A stretch of 64,000 nucleotides of DNA from Actinomycetospora succinea (GTDB lineage Bacteria; Actinomycetota; Actinomycetes; Mycobacteriales; Pseudonocardiaceae): the NCBI RefSeq assembly GCF_004363095.1, contig NZ_SNYO01000003.1:310001-374000 (forward strand), given 5' to 3'. The position numbers and the translations under genes are program-made. Shown one piece after another: positions 15,142 through 22,705 of this stretch (the stretch's first letter is position 1; every line of letters begins with the position of its first letter). The notes under the pieces were generated by a model that saw only the letters and a program-made list of their open reading frames with translations, was not told where the DNA came from and made no database searches.

Positions 15142-16776
15142 GCCCTGCTCACGGCGCCAGACCGGCTCCCCGAGCGCACCGTCCAGCCCGTCGCGCAGCT
15201 CGCGCTTGAGCACCTTGACCGCCGCGGAGACGGGCAGCGTGTCGACGACGTGGACCGCGCGCAGGCGCTTGTAGGGCGCCACACCCTCGTCGACCGCGCC
15301 CGCGAGCAGCGCGCCGAGCTCGGCGGTGGGCTCCTGGCCGGGGGCGAGGACGACGACCGCCACCGGTTCCTCGCCGACCGCGACGTCCGGCCGCCCGACG
15401 ACCGCCGCCGCCGCGACCTCCGGGCGCGCCACCAGCAGCTCCTCGAGCTCGCGCGGGTACACGTTGTAGCCCTTGTAGAGCAGCATGTCCTTCGCGCGGT
15501 CGACGATCTCGAGCTGGCCGTCCTCGCCGAGCACCCCGATGTCGCCGGTGCGCAGCCACCCGTCCACGAGCGTCTCGGCGGTGGCCTCCGGGCGGTCGAG
15601 GTAGCCGACCATCACCTGCGGGCCGCGCGCCCACACCTCGCCCGCCTCCCCGACGCCGGCGGGCTCGCCCGGGGCCGGGCCGACGACGATCTCGGTGTCG
15701 GGCACCGGGACGCCGACCGTGCCGATCCGGCGGTGCGCCGAGCGCGCGGTGGCGCCGAGCGTGAGCCCCATCGTCGCCTCGGTCATCCCGTAGCCCTCGA
15801 CGATGACGGCCTCGGGCATCCGCTCGGCGATGCGCTGCGCCAGCGCGACCGGCATCGGCGCCGCCCCCGAGGTCACCGTCCGCACCGAGGTGAGGTCGCG
15901 GCCCGCGGCCTCGGGGTGGGCGAGCAGGGCGTGGAACAGCGGCGGCGCGCCCGAGACCGTCGTCGCGCGGTGGGTCTCGACGTCGGCGAGCAGCCGGGCC
16001 GGGTCGAAGCGCTCGTGGACGATGCTCGTCGCGCCGGACACCACGGCGACGCCGATCCCGCCGATCGTCCCCATCGCGTGGAACCACGGGGCGACGGCGA
16101 TGCCGGTCCCCTCGCCGAGGCGGGTCGGCCACTCCTGGGCCGGCCCGACCTGCTCGAGGCCCACGTCGCCCGCGACGCCGGGCGCGGGCCGCGACCCGCT
16201 GCCGTGGCACGCGTACTGCAGGACGTTGGTGACGACGTTGGCGTGCGTGAGCACCACGCCCTTGGGGCTGCCGGTCGTGCCGCCGGTGTAGGCGAGGTGG
16301 GCGCGCGCGACCGTGGGGTCGAGGTCGACCACCGGCGCCTCGTCGGCCTCCGCGCCGTCGGCGACGGTGACGCCGTCGGTGGGGATCAGCGGGACGCCCG
16401 ACCCGGTGTCGCGCATCCCGATCACCGCGACCGCGCCCGCGTCCAGCAGCTGTCCGGCGACCCCCTCGGCGGGCAGCTGCGGGCTCACCGGCGTGAACGT
16501 CGCCCCGGCGAGCAGGATCCCGTAGTAGGCGACCGGGTACGACAGCACGTTCGGCAGGTGCACGCCGACGACGTCGCCGGGCACGACGCCCCGGGCGTGC
16601 AGGTGGTGGGCGAGGCCGCACGCCGCGCGCCACAGCCCGGTGAAGGTCAGCGTGCGGTCGTGGTGGGAGAACGCGACGCGGTCGCCGTAGCGGCGGGCGG
16701 CACCGTCGAGCAGGGCCCCGACGGGCACCTCGGGGTAGGTCAGTCGCTCGGGGACCCAGGTCCGCCAGTCGGTCAT
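15139..16776 (-). CDS. Acyl-CoA synthetase (AMP-dependent ligase, ANL superfamily)
   Basis: 545 residues with the full ANL motif set: the P-loop YTGGTTGSPKG, the adenylate motif VIVEGYGMTEA, the hinge motif WLRTGDIGVL, DRAKDMLLYKGYNVYPRELE, and the C-terminal catalytic Lys region SAAVKVLKREL. It activates a carboxylic acid to acyl-AMP and then acyl-CoA. Chain length cannot be read reliably; the length and motifs fit medium/long-chain fatty acyl-CoA ligases. It lies directly downstream of the PHA depolymerase gene, so re-activation of released hydroxyacids is an attractive role (inference). The start is the ATG at 16776, with TAGGGT 6 nt upstream. Confidence 0.9.
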   Translation of the reverse strand: MTDWRTWVPERLTYPEVPVGALLDGAARRYGDRVAFSHHDRTLTFTGLWRAACGLAHHLHARGVVPGDVVGVHLPNVLSYPVAYYGILLAGATFTPVSPQLPAEGVAGQLLDAGAVAVIGMRDTGSGVPLIPTDGVTVADGAEADEAPVVDLDPTVARAHLAYTGGTTGSPKGVVLTHANVVTNVLQYACHGSGSRPAPGVAGDVGLEQVGPAQEWPTRLGEGTGIAVAPWFHAMGTIGGIGVAVVSGATSIVHERFDPARLLADVETHRATTVSGAPPLFHALLAHPEAAGRDLTSVRTVTSGAAPMPVALAQRIAERMPEAVIVEGYGMTEATMGLTLGATARSAHRRIGTVGVPVPDTEIVVGPAPGEPAGVGEAGEVWARGPQVMVGYLDRPEATAETLVDGWLRTGDIGVLGEDGQLEIVDRAKDMLLYKGYNVYPRELEELLVARPEVAAAAVVGRPDVAVGEEPVAVVVLAPGQEPTAELGALLAGAVDEGVAPYKRLRAVHVVDTLPVSAAVKVLKRELRDGLDGALGEPVWRREQG

Positions 16777-16782
16777 GCGGGG

Positions 16783-16788
16783 ACCCTA
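16783..16788 (-). promoter_or_regulatory. -10 element of a leaderless promoter for the acyl-CoA ligase gene
   Basis: TAGGGT on the minus strand, 6 nt before the ATG at 16776, in the 19-bp gap behind the depolymerase gene. Confidence 0.55.
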
Positions 16789-16795
16789 GATCGCC

Positions 16796-17650
16796 TCAGC
16801 CGTCCAGGAAGTCCTCGAGCACCGGCCCCAGCTCGTCCGGGCGCGTCAGGATCCCGACGTGGCCGCCCTGGTGCAGGTGCACCGTGGCGCGCGGGATGAG
16901 CCCGCCCATGATGTGGGCGTTGACGATCGGGATCACGGGGTCGCGACGCCCCGCGAGCACCAGCGTCGGCGCCGAGATGAACGGCAGCACCGGCAGGCTG
17001 GTCCAGGTCATCAGGGCCATGAGCTGGTAGAGGTAGCCCCGGAACGCGACGGGCCGGGCGCGCCCGAACACCTCGTCGACCGCGGCCTGGTCCTCGCCCA
17101 CGTAGATCTCCGCACCGGCGTCGTGCCGGTAGCGCCGGTCGTTGTAGCGCCGCGGGGTGAGCATCTTCGCGAGCACGGTGAGCCGCGCCGGCACCATCCA
17201 CGCGCCCATCCCGGTGCTGACGAGGGCCAGCCGGCCCGTGCGGTCCGGGTGCTGGAGCGCGAACTGCTGGGCGATGCCGCCGCCCCACGACAGGCCGAGC
17301 ACGTCGGCGCGAGCGTACCCGAGCTCGTCGAGCAGCCCCGAGAGCAGACCGGCGAGCCCGGCCATCGGCAGCGGCACCCACGGCAGCGGGGACCCGCCGA
17401 TGCCCGGCACGTCGAAGCGCACGACCGGGCGGTCCGGGTCGAGCGCCGCGACCAGCGGGTCGAGGAACTCGACGCTCGCGCCGATGCCGTTGACCAGCAC
17501 GAGCGGGGTGCGACCGGGCGCGCCGGGCCGGTGCGCGACGTGCAGCCGGTACCCCGCGACGACGACGTCGCCGACCCACTCCGGACGGCCGGGAGGCGCG
17601 GGGGCCGGATCGTCGGCCGGATCGGGGACGGGGACGGGCAGGGCGCTCAC
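16796..17650 (-). CDS. phaZ: Intracellular poly(3-hydroxyalkanoate) depolymerase (alpha/beta hydrolase)
   Basis: 284 residues. The nucleophile is S121 in VLGLSWGGGIAQQFALQHPD, with the acid in LAGRRDPVIPIVN and the His in QGGHVGILTRPDE. The segments LVNGIGASVEFLDPLVAALD, FDVPGIGGSPLPW, MVPARLTVLAKMLTPRRYND and LMALMTWTSLPVLP line up with what I recall of the Pseudomonas medium-chain-length PhaZ family, which mobilises granule PHA in the cytoplasm. The GTG start overlaps the stop of the XRE regulator by 4 nt, so the two are co-translated. The neighbours (phasin-like, PHA synthase, acyl-CoA ligase) support the assignment. A general esterase is the alternative. Confidence 0.8.
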   Translation of the reverse strand: MSALPVPVPDPADDPAPAPPGRPEWVGDVVVAGYRLHVAHRPGAPGRTPLVLVNGIGASVEFLDPLVAALDPDRPVVRFDVPGIGGSPLPWVPLPMAGLAGLLSGLLDELGYARADVLGLSWGGGIAQQFALQHPDRTGRLALVSTGMGAWMVPARLTVLAKMLTPRRYNDRRYRHDAGAEIYVGEDQAAVDEVFGRARPVAFRGYLYQLMALMTWTSLPVLPFISAPTLVLAGRRDPVIPIVNAHIMGGLIPRATVHLHQGGHVGILTRPDELGPVLEDFLDG

Positions 17651-18054
17651 CGCGCCCCTCCCGGGGCGGGCGAGCCCGCGGTGTAGCTCCGGTACACGGA
17701 GATCAACGCCTCCTTCTGCGCGTCGGAGAGCCGGGGGTCGGCGCGGATGGCCCGTTCTGTGGACCCATCGCCCGACCCCGCGGCCTCCGCCGGGGCGTCC
17801 CCGGCGTGCTCACGCACCAGGCCGGCCTGCAGCAGCAGGGTCTCGGCCGAGATGTCGAGGGCCTCCGCGATCGCGTGCAGCACACGGACCGACGGCTCGT
17901 GCAGCCCTCGCTCGATCTGGCTCAGGTACGGATTCGAGATGTTGCTCAGGGCGGACAGCTGCCGCAGCGACAGGCGCGCGAGCTTGCGCTGGCTGCGGAT
18001 GAACCCGCCCAGGGCGCGGCGGTGGTCCTCCCACGCCCCGCCCGGGACGACCAC
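17647..18054 (-). CDS. XRE-family helix-turn-helix regulator, probably of PHA granule genes
   Basis: 135 residues. The XRE helix-turn-helix spans about residues 12-70 (RKLARLSLRQLSALSNISNP, YLSQIERGLHEPSVRVLHAI, AEALDISAETLLLQAG). The C-terminal part has the short helical motif AIRADPRLSDAQKEALISVY. It is coupled to phaZ by a GTGA overlap, and its start (GTG 18054) is 7 bp after the phasin-like gene stop. The position between a phasin and a depolymerase suggests a PhaR-like role in sensing granule state; the fold differs from Gram-negative PhaR, so this is inference from context. Confidence 0.8.
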   Translation of the reverse strand: MVVPGGAWEDHRRALGGFIRSQRKLARLSLRQLSALSNISNPYLSQIERGLHEPSVRVLHAIAEALDISAETLLLQAGLVREHAGDAPAEAAGSGDGSTERAIRADPRLSDAQKEALISVYRSYTAGSPAPGGAR

Positions 18055-18061
18055 GAATCCT

Positions 18062-18403
18062 CTATCGGCGCGGCGTGGACGTCGCGCGGACCGACGTCGG
18101 GAGCGCCGGCGCGACGGCCTCGAGCACCTGGTGGGCGACGGAGCGCTGCGCCTCGAGGATCTGCACGCCGGTGTCGTAGAACCGGTCGACGGCCTCGAAC
18201 GGCGTGCGCGGCAGGCCCGGCACGCCCGCTGCGGCGCCCTTGCCGGTGACGGCACCGGCGCCGGGAACGTTCTGCAGCGCCGCGGTCCAGCTCTCGGCGA
18301 CCGAGCCCGCGAAGCGGAGCCCGGCCTCCTGGACCTGGGTGAGCATGTCGACGGCCCGCTCCCGGACCTGGTCGATGCTCGGGTCGGCGGTGGGGGTGGC
18401 CAT
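18062..18403 (-). CDS. Phasin-like PHA granule-associated protein
   Basis: 113 residues, short, amphipathic and Ala rich: two helical segments (SIDQVRERAVDMLTQVQEAG and PFEAVDRFYDTGVQILEAQR) separated by a Gly/Ala/Pro loop. The size, composition and position in a PHA locus are those of a phasin, which coats PHA granules. Phasins are poorly conserved, so the call rests largely on neighbours. The ATG at 18403 has GAGGAA 7 nt upstream and TAAACT (18443-18438) as a likely -10. It is the first gene of the phasin-regulator-depolymerase unit. Confidence 0.6.
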   Translation of the reverse strand: MATPTADPSIDQVRERAVDMLTQVQEAGLRFAGSVAESWTAALQNVPGAGAVTGKGAAAGVPGLPRTPFEAVDRFYDTGVQILEAQRSVAHQVLEAVAPALPTSVRATSTPRR

Positions 18404-18437
18404 GCGTGGTTCCTCCGCGTCGTCGGTGACGGCGCTC

Positions 18438-18443
18438 AGTTTA
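18438..18443 (-). promoter_or_regulatory. Candidate -10 of the phasin-regulator-phaZ operon
   Basis: TAAACT on the minus strand, 34 nt before the ATG at 18403, preceded by the slightly AT-richer GTGTGCTTGG. The leader would carry the GAGGAA ribosome site. It is a natural target for the XRE regulator encoded two genes down. Confidence 0.4.
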
Positions 18444-18517
18444 CCAAGCACACGCCGGACGGCGCGGGGTGTCGATGGCGCCGGTCACACGGCGTCGCCG
18501 TCCGGTCACTCCCGCCG

Positions 18518-18706
18518 TCACTCCTCGGGGAGACAGGCCACCAGACGGTCGAGACGGTCGGCGACCCGCGAGGCGCACGCGTCGCACGGGCACCGACCCT
18601 CACGGCTGGCCAGCAGCAGGTCCAGGCGCAGGAACACCGGGTCGTAGGCGGGACCGACGGCGTCGTCGACCTTGCGACGGAGAGCGACGGAGGCGGAACG
18701 GTTCAT
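18518..18706 (-). CDS. Small Cys-motif protein of unknown function
   Basis: 62 residues, MNRSASVALRRKVDDAVG to CLPEE, ending with a CPCDAC cluster and a further Cys. GAGGG stands 9 nt before the ATG at 18706. The composition is balanced (Leu, Val, Asp, Arg) rather than the Arg/Pro-only look of shadow frames, so I think it is a real gene. The CxCxxC cluster could bind a metal. It lies between the phasin-like gene and the twin hairpins behind phaC. No family is recognised. Confidence 0.5.
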   Translation of the reverse strand: MNRSASVALRRKVDDAVGPAYDPVFLRLDLLLASREGRCPCDACASRVADRLDRLVACLPEE

Positions 18707-18746
18707 CGGGCAACACCCTCGGGTGGTGAAGGCAGCGGGCGGTCGG

Positions 18747-18781
18747 TTGCAGGAGGCGCAGTGGAGATGCGCTCCGTGCAA
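18747..18781 (-). terminator. First of two hairpins between phaC and the small Cys protein gene
   Basis: TTGCA-GGA-GCGCA pairs with TGCGC-TCC-TGCAA, giving 13 bp with single-base G bulges and a 7-nt loop. It lies upstream of the small Cys gene and downstream of phaC on the minus strand. Confidence 0.5.
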
Positions 18782-18783
18782 CA

Positions 18784-18814
18784 CGGTGACGAGCGCAGCC
18801 GCGCTCGTCAACCG
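18784..18814 (-). terminator. Second hairpin behind phaC, perfect 10-bp stem
   Basis: TGACGAGCGC (18787-18796) pairs with GCGCTCGTCA (18801-18810) around the loop AGCC, extended by CGG/CCG across a bulged A. It is the stronger terminator of the two; the phaC stop is about 100 bp upstream. The rest of the 18707-18917 interval shows no gene. Confidence 0.6.
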
Positions 18815-18917
18815 TGCATCGACCGATGGCCGCACGCCGTTACCCAGCGTTCTCCTGGGGAAACACCCGAGGGCAGAGGGATCACCCACCTGCCCACCGT
18901 TCACCACCCGGCGTGGC

Positions 18918-20672
18918 TCACCCCGTCCCGAGGACGTACGAGCCCGGTGCGTCCCCGAGCGGCGGGTGTGCCTCCGAGCCCACCGACGGCGGGGTGCGCA
19001 TGCCGCCGGCGCGCTCGCCGATCCAGTCGCGCCACGGCTCCCACCACGAGCCCTGCACCTCGCTGGCCCGCTGCAGCCAGGTCTCGGCGTCCGGGGCGGA
19101 GGAGCCGCCGACGGTGCCGATCCAGTGCTTGGCCTTCTTGCCGGGCGGGTTGACCACACCGGCGATGTGCCCGCCGTTCGAGAGCGTGAACGTGACGTCG
19201 CCGCCGAGCAGGCCGGTGGAGGTGAAGGACGTCTTCCACGGCGCGATGTGGTCGTTCACGGCGCCGACGATGAAGGTGTCGTTGGTGATCGCCTTGAGCG
19301 AGAGGTGCTCGCCGAGGAGCTCCAGCTCGCCGCGCGCGAGCTCGTTCTGCAGGTAGAAGTGCCGCAGGTAGAAGGCGTGCATCTTCGCCGGCATCCGCGT
19401 CGAGTCCGCGTTCCAGGCGAGGATGTCGAACGCCGGCGGCGCCTTCCCCTCGAGCCAGTTCGGCCCGACGTAGTTGAAGATCAGGTCGTTGGCGCGCAGC
19501 AGGTCGAACGTCCCCGCCATCGACTCCGACGGCAGGTAGCCGGTCTTCGCCATCTTCCGCTCGAGGCGCTCGACGATCTCCGGGTCGACGAAGCTCGCGA
19601 CCGGCCCGGGGTCGCTGTAGTCGAGCAGCGTGTTCTGCAGGGTCAGCGAGTTGATGCGCTCGCCCTCGCCGCGCGCGGTGAGCATCGCCGTCGCGATCGT
19701 GGCCATCAGCCCGCCCAGGCAGAGCCCGACGAGGTTGACCGTCTCGGCGCCCGTGATCTCCTGGACCACGTCGAGCGCGGCGAGGTCACCGAGCTCCAGG
19801 TAGTCGTCGAGGCCGGTGTCGGCCATCGACTCGTCCGGGTCGCGGTAGCTGATGACGAACACCGTGTGCCCGTGCTGCACGGCCCACTCGAGGAAGCTGC
19901 GGCCCGGCGCGAGGTCCATGACGTAGTACTTGTTGATCCACGGCGGGCTCACGAGGATCGGGATCTCGTGGACCTCGTCGGTCTGCGCCTCGAACTGGAT
20001 GAGCTCCATGAGGCGGTTGCGGTAGACGACCTTGCCCGGCGTCGCGGCGAGCTCCTGGCCGACGCGCAGGCTGGTGCGGTCGACCTGCTGCGGGCGGCCC
20101 TGGTTGGTCGCGAGGTCGTCGAGCATCTGGCGGAACCCGGACACCACGCTCGACCCGCCCGTCTCGAACGCGCGCTTGAGCGCCGACGGGTTGCCGGGCA
20201 GCAGGTTCGTCGGCGAGAGCACGCTGCTCAGGACGTCGGCGAGCAGCAGCGCCCGCTCGTGCGAGGACTCGTCGAGGCCCGCGGCGTCCACGAGGTCGTG
20301 CAGCGTCGCCACCAGCGCGAGGTACTGCTGGCGCAGCCCCCAGTAGGCCGGGTTCTCCTCCCACGTCGGGTCCTTGAACCGGCCGTCCTTCTCGATCGGC
20401 ACCGGACCGTCCGCCGACGAGCCGAAGACCCGGGCCACGGTGGCCGTGCCGATGCGGGCGGCCAGCGCGGCGTGCCCCGCGACGACCCGGCCCACGTCGG
20501 CGGGGTGCGTCGCGAGGCCCTGCGCGACCTGCACGACCGTCCGGCCCCACAGGGCCGGGTCGACCTCGGCGAGCACCTCGGCCGGCACGACCGACTCGAG
20601 CGCGCGGGCGAGGTCCACGCCCGGACCCGTCGGGACGGTCGGCGGCTGGCTCCGGTGCTGCTCCACGGTCAT
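18918..20672 (-). CDS. phaC: Polyhydroxyalkanoate synthase PhaC
   Basis: 584 residues, the usual size of class I PhaC. The lipase-like box NLVGLCLGG carries the nucleophile Cys318; the catalytic Asp is in GAVNDHIAPWKT and the His in SNGGHIAGVVNPPGKK. The N-terminal domain motifs NPAYWGLRQQYLAL and NLLPGNPSALKRAFETGG and the core PPWINKYYVMDLAPGRSFLE are also typical. It polymerises (R)-3-hydroxyacyl-CoA to PHA at the granule surface. No phaE or phaR partner is nearby, consistent with class I. The start is the ATG at 20672 with GGAGGTAGG upstream. The last ~40 residues form a Gly/Pro-rich tail. Confidence 0.95.
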   Translation of the reverse strand: MTVEQHRSQPPTVPTGPGVDLARALESVVPAEVLAEVDPALWGRTVVQVAQGLATHPADVGRVVAGHAALAARIGTATVARVFGSSADGPVPIEKDGRFKDPTWEENPAYWGLRQQYLALVATLHDLVDAAGLDESSHERALLLADVLSSVLSPTNLLPGNPSALKRAFETGGSSVVSGFRQMLDDLATNQGRPQQVDRTSLRVGQELAATPGKVVYRNRLMELIQFEAQTDEVHEIPILVSPPWINKYYVMDLAPGRSFLEWAVQHGHTVFVISYRDPDESMADTGLDDYLELGDLAALDVVQEITGAETVNLVGLCLGGLMATIATAMLTARGEGERINSLTLQNTLLDYSDPGPVASFVDPEIVERLERKMAKTGYLPSESMAGTFDLLRANDLIFNYVGPNWLEGKAPPAFDILAWNADSTRMPAKMHAFYLRHFYLQNELARGELELLGEHLSLKAITNDTFIVGAVNDHIAPWKTSFTSTGLLGGDVTFTLSNGGHIAGVVNPPGKKAKHWIGTVGGSSAPDAETWLQRASEVQGSWWEPWRDWIGERAGGMRTPPSVGSEAHPPLGDAPGSYVLGTG

Positions 20673-20788
20673 GTCGGCGACCTACCTCCACGTCGACTCC
20701 AGACGTGCCGCGCCGGCACGCCCCGACGGGAAGTGTGCCCCGCTGGGACCTGGGTCACACGGTTACCGGCGAGTCAGAGGCAGGCGTC

Positions 20789-21706
20789 TCAGCCCGCCAG
20801 CTGACCGCGCTTCCGCGCGACGATCCCCTCGTAGAGCAGCGGGCTGCTGTCGGTGGCGAGCCGGTGCTGGAAGCGCTCGCGGCGCACCACCTCGAGGGCG
20901 CCCGAGCGGATCGACTCGCCGATCATGCCGCCGAACCCGGAGGTGTCGGTGGCGTCGAGGAAGGCGTCCTTGATCGTCAGGACGACCCAGCCGCCGGGCG
21001 CGACGAGGTCGTAGGCGGTGCGGAACGCCGCCGGCGGGATGTCGCCGAAGCCCAGCGCGGCGACCACGGTCAGCGCGTTGAGCTCGTGCCCGGCCAGCGT
21101 CTCGCGCTGCGCGGCGGAGAGCCTCGTGAGGTCGGCGACCTGGTAGTCGGCGTAGAGGCCGGGCCGGTCGCGCAGGGCGGCGTCGCGGGCCTCGGTGAGG
21201 ATGTCGACGCCGACGGAGTGCTCGACGCCGACCGCGGCGAGCTCCTCGGCCATGATCCCGTTGCCGGCGCCCAGGTCGAGCACGCGCAGCGCCGAGGCCT
21301 GCTCGCCGGCCGCCGCGAGCGCCTCGCTCAGCAGGCCGACCATGAACCGCGGCGAGTCGCAGCCCAGCACGTCGTAGAAGATCTTCTCGTAGAGCCCGGG
21401 GACGCCGAAGATGCGGTCGTAGTCGTGGAAGCGGTACTCGCCCCAGGTCCCGTCGGGCTGGGCCACGACGCAGAACTCGTCGTCCTGGCTGAACTTGCTG
21501 CCCGGCTCGGGCAGCGCCAGGCGGATGGCCTCGCGGGCCCGCTGGAGGTCGACGGGGTGCTGCGACGAGGGAGCCGATCCGCCCGCCGGTGCTGTTGCGG
21601 CCTCCGGCGCGGCAGCTCCGCTGCGCTGCGTGCCGCCTGCCCGGTGGAGGACCTCGTGCTCGCGGCTGGTGCCGTTGCCGGTGCCGTTGACCGCCGTGGG
21701 TGCCAT
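20789..21706 (-). CDS. Class I SAM-dependent methyltransferase
   Basis: 305 residues. A disordered N-terminus (~60 residues) precedes a methyltransferase domain with the SAM-binding motif I VLDLGAGNGIMAEELAAVGV, the acidic motif II VGVDI, and VAALGFGDIPP plus LVAPGGWVVLTIKD (motif IV/VI region). The segment FSQDDEFCVVAQPDGTWGEY before the domain suggests a specific subfamily that I cannot name. The substrate is unknown. The ATG at 21706 has a strong GGGAGGAGAA site. It follows phaC's promoter region in the minus direction and may or may not be related to PHA. Confidence 0.8.
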   Translation of the reverse strand: MAPTAVNGTGNGTSREHEVLHRAGGTQRSGAAAPEAATAPAGGSAPSSQHPVDLQRAREAIRLALPEPGSKFSQDDEFCVVAQPDGTWGEYRFHDYDRIFGVPGLYEKIFYDVLGCDSPRFMVGLLSEALAAAGEQASALRVLDLGAGNGIMAEELAAVGVEHSVGVDILTEARDAALRDRPGLYADYQVADLTRLSAAQRETLAGHELNALTVVAALGFGDIPPAAFRTAYDLVAPGGWVVLTIKDAFLDATDTSGFGGMIGESIRSGALEVVRRERFQHRLATDSSPLLYEGIVARKRGQLAG

Positions 21707-21917
21707 CGACTTCTCCTCCCGGTGTCGTCCTCCACGGGGGAGGGCGACGGAAGCTGGACGCGGGCAGCAGTAACCGCCCGCGTGGAGCATCACGCGGGAT
21801 CGATCGTCGTCAGCCCCCGGAAGAGGGGTCAAGGAAAGCGGGCGTCAATAGAACCAACGTCACGCAGGGCGCGTGTCCGATCACACACGGAACGTCACGA
21901 CGGTCACGCCCCGGGGG

Positions 21918-22523
21918 TCACCAGCGGCCGCCGCCACCCTGCGGGCCGCGGGGGTCGTAGCGCGTCGTGCGCTCGTCCTGCTGGGCGTACGGGTCGTTGT
22001 ACGGGCGCTCGTAGGTGCCGTAGCGCTGGTCGTAGCGGCCGTCGTACTGGCGCCCGCCCCAGCCGCCCTGCGACGCCGGGCGGACCGCCGTGCGCGAGAC
22101 CCCCGAGAGCATCGAGATGATCGCGAGCCCGATCGCCGCGTAGAGGATCGCCGTGGCGATGTGGTCGACCACGCCGCCCGCGGCCAGGAACACCTGCAGC
22201 AGCAGGACCACGAGGACCAGCAGCACGATCGCGGAGAAGAACGTCGCGGGGCGGGGCGTCGTGAGGAGCAGCAGGTGCAGCAGCGCCGTCCCGGCGAGCG
22301 CGGCGATGACCGCGCAGACGGGGATGATCGTCATGGCGTTGTCGACCAGCGCGCCGCTGCGCTGCGTGGTCTGGATGCCCAGGTCGAAGACGTTCGAGAT
22401 GATCAGCACGCCGACGATGGCGATGCCCGCGGCGACCACCGCCGTCGCCACCCCACCGGCCCAGAGCCGCTTGGGCAGGACCTCGACGTCGCCGTCGTCC
22501 CACGAACGCTGCGGGTAGCTCAC
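21918..22523 (-). CDS. Four-helix membrane protein, DUF6069-like
   Basis: 201 residues with four transmembrane helices: around LWAGGVATAVVAAGIAIVGV, TIIPVCAVIAALAGTALLHL, TFFSAIVLLVLVVLLLQVFL and HIATAILYAAIGLAIISMLS. The motif LLHLLLLTTPRPATFF is, from memory, the hallmark of actinobacterial DUF6069 proteins, whose function is unknown. A hydrophilic Tyr/Arg/Gly tail (YDGRYDQRYGTYERPYNDP) extends into the cytoplasm. The start is the GTG at 22523 with GAGGACGAGG before it. It is monocistronic and divergent from the FMN dehydrogenase gene. Confidence 0.72.
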   Translation of the reverse strand: MSYPQRSWDDGDVEVLPKRLWAGGVATAVVAAGIAIVGVLIISNVFDLGIQTTQRSGALVDNAMTIIPVCAVIAALAGTALLHLLLLTTPRPATFFSAIVLLVLVVLLLQVFLAAGGVVDHIATAILYAAIGLAIISMLSGVSRTAVRPASQGGWGGRQYDGRYDQRYGTYERPYNDPYAQQDERTTRYDPRGPQGGGGRW

Positions 22524-22705
22524 GACCTCGTCCTCTCGCCGACCGCCGATGCCGGCGCCTCGGGACGGTTGTACCGCACCGGACCTCGCCACGGGTGGAC
22601 CACACCCTCCCCTGCCGGGCGTCCCTTGACGTTCCGCGTCCGGCCCCGTTCGGTGAGCAACGGCCCTGTCGTCCCGAGCAGGCCGCGACGAGGAGGAACC
22701 GGGCG

